Positions 19,573 to 27,545 of a stretch of DNA of 64,000 nucleotides are shown one piece after another. Position numbers and translations under genes: made by a program. The notes below the pieces were generated by a model. That model was not told the origin of the DNA. It saw only the letters and a program-made list of their open reading frames with translations, and ran no database searches. Position 1 is the first letter of the stretch; each line of letters starts with the position of its first letter. Source of the stretch: Streptomyces clavuligerus (GTDB taxonomy: Bacteria > Actinomycetota > Actinomycetes > Streptomycetales > Streptomycetaceae); the NCBI RefSeq assembly GCF_005519465.1, contig NZ_CP027858.1, positions 4,402,001 to 4,466,000 on the forward strand, written 5' to 3'.

Positions 19573-20951
19573 CCGAGACCGTCGTCGATCCCGCCGACTC
19601 CGGCCGTGCCACCTCCGGCCCGGCCGCCTTCGACCCGGCGGCGGCAGCAGCCGAGGCCACCGAGCGCATCCTCGCCGCCACCCTGCACGGGGACCACCGG
19701 GGGGTGGTCGTCGACTCGCCGCCCGGCGCGGGCAAGTCGACGCTGGTGGTGCGCGCGGCCCGGGAACTGGCCGCGACCGGCCGCCGACTGATGATCGTCG
19801 CCCAGACCAACGCCCAGGTGGACGATCTGGTGCTCCGGCTCGCCCGGCAGGAGCCCGAGCTGCCGGTGGGGCGGCTGCACAGCAGCGACGCCGACCCCTA
19901 CGACAAGGCGCTGGACGCGCTGCCGCAGGTGCGGACCTCGGCGAAGGCGGCGGACCTCGGGGACCTGGACGTCGTCGTCTCGACGGCCGCGAAGTGGGCG
20001 CATGTGCGGGGCGTCGAACCCTGGCGGCACGCGATCGTGGACGAGGCGTACCAGATGCGCTCGGACGCCCTCCTCGCGGTCGCGGGCCTCTTCGAACGGG
20101 CGCTGTTCGTGGGGGACCCGGGGCAGCTCGACCCGTTCTCGATCGTGGGCGCCGAGCAGTGGGCGGGGCTGTCGTACGACCCCTCCGCGAGCGCGGTCTC
20201 GACGCTGCTGGCGCACAACCCGGAGCTGCCGCAGCTACGGCTGCCGGTCTCCTGGCGGCTGCCGCACTCCGCGGCGGACCTGGTGTCGAGCGCGTTCTAT
20301 CCGTACACCCCCTTCCGCAGCGGCACGGGGCCCGAGGACCGGAGACTGAGCTTCGGGGTGGGGTCGGACGGGTCCGCGTACGACCGCGTCCTGGACGAGG
20401 CCGCGGAGTCGGGCTGGGGCCTGCTGGAGCTGCCGCCCCGGCACACCCCGCGCACCGACCCCGAGGCGGTCCGCGCGGTCGCGCTGGTCGTCCGGCGGCT
20501 GCTCGACCGCGGGGGAGCGGCGACGAGCACCGCGCACTCCGCGCCGACCCCCGTCACCGCCGACCGGGTCGCCGTCGGCACCGCCCACCGCGACCAGGCG
20601 GCGGCGGTCCGCGCGGCCCTGCTGGAGCTGGGCGTCACCGGGGTCACGGTGGACACCGCCAACCGCCTCCAGGGCCGCGAGTTCGACGTCACCGTCGTCC
20701 TCCACCCCCTCTCCGGCCGCCCCGACGCCACCGCCTTCCACCTGGAGACCGGCCGCCTCTGCGTCCTGACCTCCCGCCACCGCAACGCCTGCGTCGTCGT
20801 CTGCCGCGCGGGCGTCGCCGACCTCCTCGACGACCACCCCTCGACCGAACCGGTCCAGCTCGGCGTCACCGTCAAGTTCCCCGACGGGTGGGAGGCGATG
20901 ATGGCGACGTGGGACCGGTGGTCGGGGCATCGGGTGGTGTGGCGGCGGTGA
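19569..20951 (+). CDS. Compact SF1 (Dna2/UPF1-like) helicase of the cassette
   Basis: A 460-aa superfamily 1 helicase. Motif I is SPPGAGKST (Walker A, residues 50-58), Ia is VAQTNAQVDDL, II is IVDEAYQM (DEAY 158-161), III is FVGDPGQLDPF (GDPGQL 182-187), IV resembles LPVSWRLP, V is VDTANRLQGREFDVTVVL and VI is LTSRHRNACVVV. The order and the GDxxQL motif fit SF1B enzymes. Start GTG 19569 overlaps the previous stop. With the Fe-S nuclease it would amount to a split Dna2, a nuclease-helicase for DNA ends, repair or anti-phage defence. The final 22 codons are inside a sequence duplicated 238 bp downstream. Confidence 0.85.
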   Translation: MTETVVDPADSGRATSGPAAFDPAAAAAEATERILAATLHGDHRGVVVDSPPGAGKSTLVVRAARELAATGRRLMIVAQTNAQVDDLVLRLARQEPELPVGRLHSSDADPYDKALDALPQVRTSAKAADLGDLDVVVSTAAKWAHVRGVEPWRHAIVDEAYQMRSDALLAVAGLFERALFVGDPGQLDPFSIVGAEQWAGLSYDPSASAVSTLLAHNPELPQLRLPVSWRLPHSAADLVSSAFYPYTPFRSGTGPEDRRLSFGVGSDGSAYDRVLDEAAESGWGLLELPPRHTPRTDPEAVRAVALVVRRLLDRGGAATSTAHSAPTPVTADRVAVGTAHRDQAAAVRAALLELGVTGVTVDTANRLQGREFDVTVVLHPLSGRPDATAFHLETGRLCVLTSRHRNACVVVCRAGVADLLDDHPSTEPVQLGVTVKFPDGWEAMMATWDRWSGHRVVWRR

Positions 20952-21018
20952 GGTGTGCGGTGTTGTCGTGGGCTGCTCCGCCGGGTGGTCTCGGAGGTGT
21001 GCGCGGTGGGTCCGCCGG
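20879..21018 (+). repeat. Direct duplication, copy 1 (helicase 3' end)
   Basis: A 140-bp block that begins in the helicase gene at the DGWEAMMATWDRW codons and continues past the stop. It matches 21117-21256 with only about four differences (for example tgtcgtgggctgctcc against tgttgtgagctgttcc). Confidence 0.95.
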
Positions 21019-21480
21019 TGTGGGTGGGCTGTGGGCGCGGCGGCCTGGGGCGGGGTCCGGGTCTGTGGGGCCGGACGGAGTCCGGCGTGCCGCCGGAGGC
21101 GGCGATCGGGTACGGCCCCCGACGGGTGGGAGGCGATGATGGCGACGTGGGACCGGTGGTCGGGGCATCGGGTGGTGTGGCGGCGGTGAGGTGTGCGGTG
21201 TTGTTGTGAGCTGTTCCGCCGGGTGGTCTCGGGGGTGTGCGCGGTGGGTCCGCCGGGTGGGGTGCGGGGTGCGGCGGGGGTGAGGTGTGCGCCGTCGGGT
21301 CCTGGGGGGGCGGGCGCGGGGCGGGGGCCGGTGGTGGCCCTGGGGTGTGCGCCGTCGGGGTGAGCGGTGCCGGGACATGCCTTCGTCCGGGCGGGGCGGG
21401 CCGTAGCCCTTGACGGGGACGGGCGTTGAACCCTTCGGGCACGCGCACCGTGCTCCCTGTCGAGTGACGAGAGGATTCCC
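20952..21480. other. 529-bp intergenic region with duplications
   Basis: No gene is visible. Besides the 140-bp duplication, gtgtgcgccgtcgggg-like units occur at about 21285 and 21344. The right end carries the GAGAGG ribosome site of the next gene. Confidence 0.7.
21117..21256 (+). repeat. Direct duplication, copy 2
   Basis: Second copy of the helicase 3' end plus flank, offset by 238 bp. It encodes the same last 22 residues and stop but has no helicase body in front of it, so it is a non-coding remnant. Confidence 0.95.
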
Positions 21481-22026
21481 GTGATGGAGGTCGGCATGGA
21501 GACCAGCGTCGGCGGCGTCCGGACGACGCCCGCGGCACGCGCCATGACCAGGGCACCGCGCACCACCGCTGTCACCGCGCTCTCCGTTCCGGCGCCGCGG
21601 CCCGCCACCCAGCCCACCACCGCGCGCAGACTGCCCACCCCGGACAGCAGCGCCCCGCCGGCCGGGTGGCGGCCGGGCCGCTGCGACCTGGTGACCGTCC
21701 CCACCCGGCAAGGGCTCGAAGCCGTCGACATCCTGCGCCGCACCACCGCCGCGCCCATGGGCCCCGTGCTCCACGACGGTCCCCACGACACCCTCGCCTT
21801 CCTGGTGCCGCCCGGCACCGCCGACGCCTGGGACCTGCCGGGCAGCGCCTGCACCCGGACCAGGGGCGGAGGCGCCCGGCCCCTCACGGAGCCCCCGGTG
21901 CGCGGCTGCGGCTGGCTGCTGCCGCCCGGCGAGGGCGAGGCGGGCCGCGTCACCGACCCGGTGGTCCTCCGCAGGGCACTGGGCGAGGCGGCCCGTCTGA
22001 TCGAGGCCGCCGACAACCACCGCTAG
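21481..22026 (+). CDS. Unknown Streptomyces protein
   Basis: A 181-aa protein with a Thr/Pro/Ala-rich first half (about 1-65) and a conserved-looking second half (CDLVTVPTRQGLEAVDIL, HDTLAFLVPPGTADAWDLPG, VRGCGWLLPPGEGE). That second half resembles the N-terminal region of short Streptomyces prim-pol-like proteins, which is a weak suggestion only. Start GTG 21481 (or the adjacent ATG 21484) has GAGAGG 6 nt upstream. It stands 135 nt before the spermidine-synthase-like gene, possibly in the same transcript. Confidence 0.65.
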   Translation: MMEVGMETSVGGVRTTPAARAMTRAPRTTAVTALSVPAPRPATQPTTARRLPTPDSSAPPAGWRPGRCDLVTVPTRQGLEAVDILRRTTAAPMGPVLHDGPHDTLAFLVPPGTADAWDLPGSACTRTRGGGARPLTEPPVRGCGWLLPPGEGEAGRVTDPVVLRRALGEAARLIEAADNHR

Positions 22027-22160
22027 GCCATGTCGACAACCGTCCCTGGCCACCCCGGCACGCGCCCCGCAGCCGCTCGCCCCGGCGGCCCGGGGGCGCC
22101 CCCGCCCGTCACATACGCCCCACCCGGCACACAACCCCCACCCCCGCCGATAATGGCCCC

Positions 22161-23042
22161 ATGGCGAAGAGCAAGCGGCGGCACTCCGACGGGTCCGGCG
22201 GCAGACCCGAACCCGTCGTCGCGCCCGTGGACGGCGGGACGGCGGAGCTGATACCCGACCCCGACCGCCCCCGGGGCTGGACCCTGTATCTCGACTCCGC
22301 CCCGCAGTCCCACGTGGACCTCGACGACCCGGGCCGCCTCACCTTCGCCTACCAGCGCCGCATCGGCCACGCCGTCGACCTCGCCGCCCCGGCGGGCCGC
22401 CCCCTGCACGCGGTGCACCTCGGCGGCGGCGCCTTCACCCTCGCCCGGTACATCGCGGCCGGCCGCCCCCGCTCCACCCAGCAGATCGTGGAGGTGGACG
22501 CGGCCCTGGTACGGCTGGTCCGGGAGCGGCTGCCGCTCGACCCGAACGCCAGGATCCGGGTCCGTTCCCTCGACGCCCGCGCCGGGCTCGCCAAGATCCC
22601 CGACTGCTGGGCCGACGTGATCATCGCGGATGTGTTCAGCGGCGCCCGGACCCCCGCCCATCTCACCAGCGCGGAGTTCCTGGCCGAGGTCCGCCGGGTC
22701 CTGGCACCCGGCGGCCAGTACCTGGCCAATCTCGCCGACGGCCCCCCGCTGGCCCATGTGCGCGCCCAAGTGGCCACCGCGGCGACCGTCTTCCCCGAAC
22801 TCGCGCTCGCCGCCGACCCGGCGGTGCTGCGCGGCAAGCGGTTCGGCAACGCCGTCCTGGTGGCGTCGGACGCCCCGCTGCCGCTCGCCGAGCTGACCCG
22901 GCGGGTCGCGGGCGATCCACACCCCGGACGGGTCGAACACGGCCGTGCGCTCCTCGACTTCACCGGTGGCGCGGCCGTCGTCACCGACGACAGCGCCCGG
23001 CCCTCGCCCGCCCCGCCGCCCGCCGTCTTCGACCGCGGCTGA
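22161..23042 (+). CDS. Spermidine synthase-like (SAM-binding Rossmann) protein
   Basis: A 293-aa cytosolic protein with the class I SAM/dcSAM-binding fold of polyamine aminopropyltransferases. Motif I is LHAVHLGGGAFTLARYI (about 85-101), the acidic ribose-binding loop is IVEVDAALVRL, and the next strand is ADVIIADVFSGARTP. The family's GGGDGG is GGGAF here, so the usual catalytic Asp is not in place; a methyltransferase or other alkyl transferase is as likely as spermidine synthesis. Start ATG 22161. Many actinobacteria carry such a fused-or-solo SpeE-like protein of unknown substrate. Confidence 0.8.
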   Translation: MAKSKRRHSDGSGGRPEPVVAPVDGGTAELIPDPDRPRGWTLYLDSAPQSHVDLDDPGRLTFAYQRRIGHAVDLAAPAGRPLHAVHLGGGAFTLARYIAAGRPRSTQQIVEVDAALVRLVRERLPLDPNARIRVRSLDARAGLAKIPDCWADVIIADVFSGARTPAHLTSAEFLAEVRRVLAPGGQYLANLADGPPLAHVRAQVATAATVFPELALAADPAVLRGKRFGNAVLVASDAPLPLAELTRRVAGDPHPGRVEHGRALLDFTGGAAVVTDDSARPSPAPPPAVFDRG

Positions 23043-23083
23043 CACCCGGCCGCGGGGCGCGGCCACGGGAGCGGGGGGAGCGC

Positions 23084-23737
23084 TCAGCGCCGGTAGAACT
23101 CCACCGTGGGCGCGACATCCGGGTGCCAGCTACAGAAGACCGACTCCTCCCGGCCGTCCTTGGTGAACGCCACCCGGATCATCCACTCCTGCTTCCAGAC
23201 CTGCATCCGCCAGCCCGGGTTGGGCGTCGCGAACGCCAGCTCCGCCGACCTCTCCTTCATGTCGAAGACCACCCGCCCGCCCTCCACGGTGTACGCCTTC
23301 GCCCCGGGCCCGCCCTCCTCGGGGGACGCCGGGGCGGTCGCCGACGCCAGCGGGCTCTGCCCGCCGTCCGCCGGGGTCGGGCCCGTCGGCTTCCCCGTCG
23401 GCCCGCCCGCCGCGGACGCCGACCCGGACACCCGCGAGGACCCCGTACCCGTACCCGTACCTGTGCCGTCCGAGGTCCCGGTGGCATCGGTCCGCACCGG
23501 CTTCCGGTGCGGACTCGGCAGCGGTCGCATCGTCGAGGACGCCTGCGGCTCGGGCCGGTCCTCGCCCGCGTCGTCGGAGTCCTCGTCGGTGTCCCTGTTG
23601 AACGGCAGCGCCCGAGGACGGTCGTACGCGGTCCCGGACATGACCGTGTGCACACCCCACCAGGACAGGGTCACCGCCGCTCCGGTGGCCATCGTCCACG
23701 CCATAGCATGTACAAGTCCTCTACGCATCCGCCCCAT
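23084..23737 (-). CDS. Membrane-anchored or secreted protein of unknown function
   Basis: A 217-aa protein with one N-terminal membrane segment (AWTMATGAAVTLSWWGVHTVM, about residues 13-33), a disordered Thr/Gly/Pro/Ser linker with a TGTGTGTG run (about 55-135), and a compact C-terminal domain (about 140-217) containing WRMQVWKQEWMIRVAF and SVFCSWHPDVAPTVEFYR. It should display the C-terminal domain outside the cell. Start could be ATG 23737, 23728 or a later ATG with AGAGGA upstream. It is divergent from the response regulator gene across 111 bp, which suggests it may be a sensor partner or target of that two-component system. Confidence 0.75.
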   Translation of the reverse strand: MGRMRRGLVHAMAWTMATGAAVTLSWWGVHTVMSGTAYDRPRALPFNRDTDEDSDDAGEDRPEPQASSTMRPLPSPHRKPVRTDATGTSDGTGTGTGTGSSRVSGSASAAGGPTGKPTGPTPADGGQSPLASATAPASPEEGGPGAKAYTVEGGRVVFDMKERSAELAFATPNPGWRMQVWKQEWMIRVAFTKDGREESVFCSWHPDVAPTVEFYRR

Positions 23738-23848
23738 AGTGCACCACGCCCCCCTCATCTGTCCCTGACAGGATCGGGCAGTTCCGGATTCCGGTCGAGT
23801 CCCGTCAAGGGGCGACCGGGGTACTCCGAATGGCGTACGGTGCGGCCC

Positions 23849-24574
23849 ATGGCACGAGTGCTCGTGGTTGAGGACGATCAGTTCGTACGCTCCGCCCTCA
23901 TCCGGCATCTGACGGAGGCGTCCCACACGGTCCGCAGCGTCGGCACGGCTCTGGAGGCGCTGCGGGAGGTGGCTCATTTCCGGTTCGACGTGGTGATTCT
24001 CGATCTCGGGCTGCCCGACCTGGACGGCTCCGAGGCGTTGAAGATGCTCCGGGGCATCACCGATGTCCCCGTGATCATCGCGACCGCCCGGGACGACGAG
24101 GCGGAGATCGTCCGGCTGCTCAACGACGGTGCCGACGACTACCTCACGAAACCTTTCTCCGTGGAACACCTCTCCGCCCGGATGGCGGCCGTCCTGCGCC
24201 GTTCCCGGGGCAACGGCGGCCAGGCGCCGCCCCCCAGGGTGCTGCGCGTCGGCGGCCTCGCCATCGACCCCCTGCGCCGGCAGGCCGAACTCGACGGCGT
24301 GCCACTGGACCTGACCCGGCGTGAATTCGATCTGCTGACCTTCCTCGCCGGGCGGCCCGGCGTGGTCGTCGCCCGCCGGGAGCTGCTGGCGGAGGTCTGG
24401 CAGCAGAGCTACGGCGACGACCAGACCATCGACGTCCATCTGAGCTGGCTGCGGCGGAAGCTCGGTGAGACGGCGGCCCGGCCGCGCTATCTGCACACCC
24501 TCCGCGGAGTCGGCGTCAAGCTCGAACCGCCGGACGGCTCCCCCACCGGACCCCCCCGAGGACAGCACCGATGA
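23849..24574 (+). CDS. OmpR-family response regulator
   Basis: A 241-aa transcription regulator. Receiver domain 1-118 with acidic pocket VEDD (8-10), phospho-acceptor Asp52 in ILDLGLPDLDG and conserved Lys in DDYLTKPF. Winged-helix DNA-binding domain about 135-228 (LDLTRREFDLLTFLAGRPG, TIDVHLSWLRRKLGE). The gene overlaps the kinase start as ATGA, so the pair is co-translated. By position relative to adpA it corresponds to the SCO2801 region; its signal and regulon are unknown to me. Confidence 0.92.
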   Translation: MARVLVVEDDQFVRSALIRHLTEASHTVRSVGTALEALREVAHFRFDVVILDLGLPDLDGSEALKMLRGITDVPVIIATARDDEAEIVRLLNDGADDYLTKPFSVEHLSARMAAVLRRSRGNGGQAPPPRVLRVGGLAIDPLRRQAELDGVPLDLTRREFDLLTFLAGRPGVVVARRELLAEVWQQSYGDDQTIDVHLSWLRRKLGETAARPRYLHTLRGVGVKLEPPDGSPTGPPRGQHR

Positions 24575-25947
24575 GATGGGCCCTGGTCAAGGTCTGCCTG
24601 GCCGTCACCGCGATGGTCGTGGTGGCGTTCGCCGTACCCCTGGGGCTGGTCATCAAGGAGATGGCCCGGGACCGCGCCTTCACCAACGCGGAACGCCACG
24701 CCGCCACCATCGGCCCCGCCCTGTCCATCACCGACGACCGGGCCAAGCTGGAACTGGCCGTGAAGTCCGCCCCGGCGTGGGTGCACGGACGGCTCGCGGT
24801 GCACATCCCTTCCGTCGTCCCGGACGGCGTCCCCATCGAGATCGGCTCCCCCCGGGTCTCGGACGCCGACCTGGCCCGCGTCCAGGGCCACTCCTCCGAG
24901 GGCGCCACCCTGGAGGTGGAGGACGGCTGGGCACTGGTCCAGCCCACCGGCATCAGCACCGGGCAGATCGCGCTCGTCGAGGTGTTCATCCCCGACGACG
25001 AGGTCTCCCGCGGCGTCACCACCGCCTGGCTGGTGCTCGCGGGCGTCGGCGTCGCCCTGATCGTGGGCTCGGTGGCCGTCGCCGACCGGCTCGGGATACG
25101 GATGGTCCAGCCCGCCCAGCGGCTCGCGGGCGCCGCGCACGAACTGGGCGAGGGCAGACTCGGGGCACGGGTCCCCGAGGAGGGACCGCCGGAGCTGCGC
25201 TCGGCCGCGATCGCCTTCAACGCCATGGCCGACCAGGTGGTCCAACTCCTCGCCAACGAACGGGAACTGGCCGCCGACCTCTCCCACCGGCTCCGCACCC
25301 CGCTGACCGTGCTGCGGCTGAACGCCGCGTCCCTGGGCGAGAGCCCGGCGGCCGAACAGACCCGGGCGGCCGTCGAACAACTGGAGCGCGAGGTCGACAT
25401 CATCATCCGCACCGCCCGCGAGGCCAAGCCGCAGACCACGGCCGCGGGCCCCGGGGCCGGCTGCGATGTCTCCGAGGTGGTCCGCGAACGCATGGACTTC
25501 TGGTCCGCGCTCGCGGAGGACGAGGGCCGCAAGGTCCGGGTGGCGGGCGTCGACCGCCCCGTCCGCATCCCGGTGGCCCGCCCCGAACTGGTCGCCGCGC
25601 TCGACGCGCTCCTCGGCAATGTGTTCCGGCACACCCCCGAGGGCACCGCCTTCTCGGTCGACGTCCACAACGGCGACGATGCGGTGATCATCCTGGTCTC
25701 CGACGCGGGGCAGGGGATCGCCGACCCCGAGGCGGCGATGGCCCGCGGCCTGAGCAACGGCCGGGACGGCTCCACCGGGCTCGGCCTGGACATCGTCCGC
25801 CGGGTCGCGGAGTCCACCGGCGGAGACGTCCGCATAGGGCGCTCGGTCCTCGGCGGCACGGAAGTCCGCGTCTGGCTGGGCCTGGACCTCCGCACCGACA
25901 CCACCCCCGACCGCCGCCGCGGCCACCGCACCCGGGTCCTGAACTGA
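24571..25947 (+). CDS. Sensor histidine kinase
   Basis: A 458-aa membrane kinase partner of the upstream regulator. Transmembrane helices at about 8-28 and 151-172 flank an extracellular sensor of about 120 residues. A HAMP domain (about 173-225) leads to the H-box LAADLSHRLRTPLTVL with phospho-acceptor His239, then the ATPase with N-box LDALLGNVFRHTPEG, G1 box SDAGQGI and a G2 box in DGSTGLGLDIVRR. ATG 24571 overlaps the regulator stop. The composite repeat element begins only 13 nt after its stop codon. Confidence 0.92.
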   Translation: MRWALVKVCLAVTAMVVVAFAVPLGLVIKEMARDRAFTNAERHAATIGPALSITDDRAKLELAVKSAPAWVHGRLAVHIPSVVPDGVPIEIGSPRVSDADLARVQGHSSEGATLEVEDGWALVQPTGISTGQIALVEVFIPDDEVSRGVTTAWLVLAGVGVALIVGSVAVADRLGIRMVQPAQRLAGAAHELGEGRLGARVPEEGPPELRSAAIAFNAMADQVVQLLANERELAADLSHRLRTPLTVLRLNAASLGESPAAEQTRAAVEQLEREVDIIIRTAREAKPQTTAAGPGAGCDVSEVVRERMDFWSALAEDEGRKVRVAGVDRPVRIPVARPELVAALDALLGNVFRHTPEGTAFSVDVHNGDDAVIILVSDAGQGIADPEAAMARGLSNGRDGSTGLGLDIVRRVAESTGGDVRIGRSVLGGTEVRVWLGLDLRTDTTPDRRRGHRTRVLN

Positions 25948-25960
25948 GGGGCGCCGCTTT

Positions 25961-26355
25961 TTTGTGGCTCGGTTCGCCTCCGGGGCGCTGAAGCGTGCGC
26001 CGACGGTCGACCGTGCTCGGTTCCTCGTTCCTCGGAACCTCCGCGCGCTCTCCACTTTCGGCACCCGCGGCACCCCTTTGGCTCACTCGCCGCGGGGCGG
26101 GGGCCATCGCCCGGCCCAGGAGACAGGGGCCCGCTCTCCGCTCCCGGCACCCGCGGCACCGCTTCGGCCCACTCGCCGCGGGGCGAAGGCAAACGCCCGG
26201 CCCAAGAGCCAGGGGCGCGCTCTTCGCTTTCGGCACCCGCGGCACCCCTTCGGCTCACCCGCCGCAGGGTCGAGGCAAACGCCCGGCCCAGGAGACAGGG
26301 GCCCGCTCTCCGCTCCCGGCGGTCACGCGCCCCATGGCCCACTCGCCGCGGGGGA
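25961..26355 (+). repeat. Composite dispersed repeat, copy A: head plus 86-bp units
   Basis: A head of about 85 bp (tttgtggctcggttcgcctc at 25961, then gcgtgcgccgacggtcgacc) is followed by units starting cgctct at 26046, 26132, 26218 and 26304, exactly 86 bp apart. Three units are full; the fourth is a divergent capping unit with ggtcacgcgcccc. The unit core is cggcacccgcggcacccc, then actcgccgcggggc and acgcccggccca. 86 is not a multiple of three, which argues against coding. The same architecture recurs at 52311. Confidence 0.95.
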
Positions 26356-26459
26356 ACCGCCCCGGGCGGCGCGCCGTTCCGGGGGCGGAGGGGCGTCGGC
26401 TCGCGTACGGGGCTGTCGCCGGGGTTCTGCTTAACCCCCGCGCAGGAGCGGCTTAAGCG

Positions 26460-26633
26460 CACCCTAAATCCGCCGGGGCGAGTGACCTATGTCTCTTTCG
26501 CCGGGATGCCCGTGGGTATGGTGCTGGCGTATCCCCTCGCAGGGTCAGTACCCGGCCCCCCTCGGGTGGACCCGAGCGAATCCCCACCCCCCACCGGCGC
26601 GTCCCGGTCGGCCCCAATCCGACCGGGACGCGC
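26460..26633 (+). ncRNA. Possible small RNA ended by a strong hairpin
   Basis: A strong intrinsic-type hairpin at 26597-26633 (15-bp perfect stem, 7-nt loop, followed by tgttt) has no convincing gene in front of it. The only plus frame (from 26482) runs straight through the stem and has no ribosome site. The stretch gggtatggtgctggcg followed by cagggtcagtaccc upstream can fold. A non-coding transcript is the simplest explanation, but no promoter is certain. Confidence 0.3.
26597..26633 (+). terminator. Strong hairpin, 15-bp stem
   Basis: GCGCGTCCCGGTCGG (26597-26611) and its exact complement (26619-26633) around ccccaat, then tgtttcc. Confidence 0.85.
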
Positions 26634-26704
26634 TGTTTCCGTCTCCGTGCCGGATCACGCGGCGGTGAACCGGTGAACCGGTGAACCGCAGACCCCGTAA
26701 CATG

Positions 26705-26738
26705 CCAAGGGCCCCGGTCTTCCGACCGGGGCCCTTGG
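26705..26738 (-). terminator. Terminator of tRNA-His
   Basis: Perfect 14-bp inverted repeat CCAAGGGCCCCGGT (26705-26718) and ACCGGGGCCCTTGG (26725-26738), 7 nt beyond the 3' end of tRNA-His. Confidence 0.9.
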
Positions 26739-26745
26739 TCCATCA

Positions 26746-26820
26746 GGGTGAGTGACGGGACTCGAACCCGCGGCATCCTGGACCACAACCAGGTGCTCTA
26801 CCAGCTGAGCTACACCCACC
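26746..26820 (-). tRNA. tRNA-His (anticodon GUG)
   Basis: Minus-strand cloverleaf: acceptor GTGGGTG preceded by the extra 5' G typical of tRNA-His, D arm AGCTCAGCTGGTAGAGC, anticodon loop TTGTGGT, T arm GGGTTCGAGTCCC and a discriminator C opposite the extra G. CCA is not encoded. Confidence 0.95.
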
Positions 26821-26933
26821 ATGTCCGGTCGTTTTCCCGACCGGCCGAGAAGAAGTCTACAGGGTCCGGGAGGGTGCTCGCGCCACTCTTTTCCGGTGGC
26901 CCGCGCGGGCGCCCCTCCCGTCCCCGACGAGCG

Positions 26934-27536
26934 TCACTCCGCGGGGAGCACGTGCTTCGCCGCGATCGTCCTCGCCGTCTCCGAGTCCGGTCCGGGCTGC
27001 AGTACGAAGACCGCCTCCCGGTAGTACCGCAGCTCGGCGATCGACTCGCGGATGTCCGCGAGCGCCCGGTGGTTGCCGGACTTCTCCGGACTGTTGAAGT
27101 AGGCCCTCGGGTACCAGCGGCGGGCCAGCTCCTTCACCGAGGAGACGTCCACGATCCGGTAGTGGAGCCAGCTCTCCAGGGCGGGCATGTCCCGCGACAG
27201 GAAGCCGCGGTCCGTGCCCACCGAGTTCCCGCACAGCGGAGCCTTCCCCGGTTCCCTCACATGCTCCCGGATGTAGGCGAGCACCCGCTCCTCGGCGTCG
27301 GCGAGCGTGGTGCCGCCCGCCAGCTCGTCGAGCAGGCCCGAGGCGGTGTGCATCTGCCGCACCACCTCGGGCATGGTCGCGAGGGCCGCGTCCGGGGGGC
27401 GGATCACGATGTCCACCCCTTCGCCGAGCACATTCAGTTCCGAGTCGGTGACCAGCGCGGCCACCTCGATGAGTGCGTCGTCCGTCAGCGAGAGCCCGGT
27501 CATCTCGCAGTCGATCCACACCATGCGGTCGTTCAT
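26934..27536 (-). CDS. orn: Oligoribonuclease
   Basis: A 200-aa DEDDh 3'-5' exoribonuclease that degrades 2-5 nt RNA fragments and linear pGpG, the product of c-di-GMP breakdown. Motifs: [11 protein letters not shown] (Asp9, Glu11), [16 protein letters not shown], and [17 protein letters not shown] near the C-terminus with the catalytic His and Asp. Length matches the family. The ATG lies 10 nt after the adpA stop, so the two are probably one transcript, as in other Streptomyces. It connects functionally with the GGDEF/EAL protein at 8555-10360. Confidence 0.95.
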   Translation of the reverse strand: MNDRMVWIDCEMTGLSLTDDALIEVAALVTDSELNVLGEGVDIVIRPPDAALATMPEVVRQMHTASGLLDELAGGTTLADAEERVLAYIREHVREPGKAPLCGNSVGTDRGFLSRDMPALESWLHYRIVDVSSVKELARRWYPRAYFNSPEKSGNHRALADIRESIAELRYYREAVFVLQPGPDSETARTIAAKHVLPAE

Positions 27537-27545
27537 GCGACTACC

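Noticed and set aside
20952..21209. Short frames in the duplicated region after the helicase
   Set aside because: They arise from the duplicated helicase 3' end in alternative frames and have no start signals.
25961..26456. Protein-coding genes in repeat copy A
   Set aside because: Several frames are open but the unit length of 86 bp shifts frame each time, no frame has a ribosome site, and copy B breaks the frames differently.
26482..26676. 64-codon gene after repeat copy A
   Set aside because: No ribosome site, frame runs through a perfect terminator stem, and the sequence is Pro/Ser/Arg-rich.
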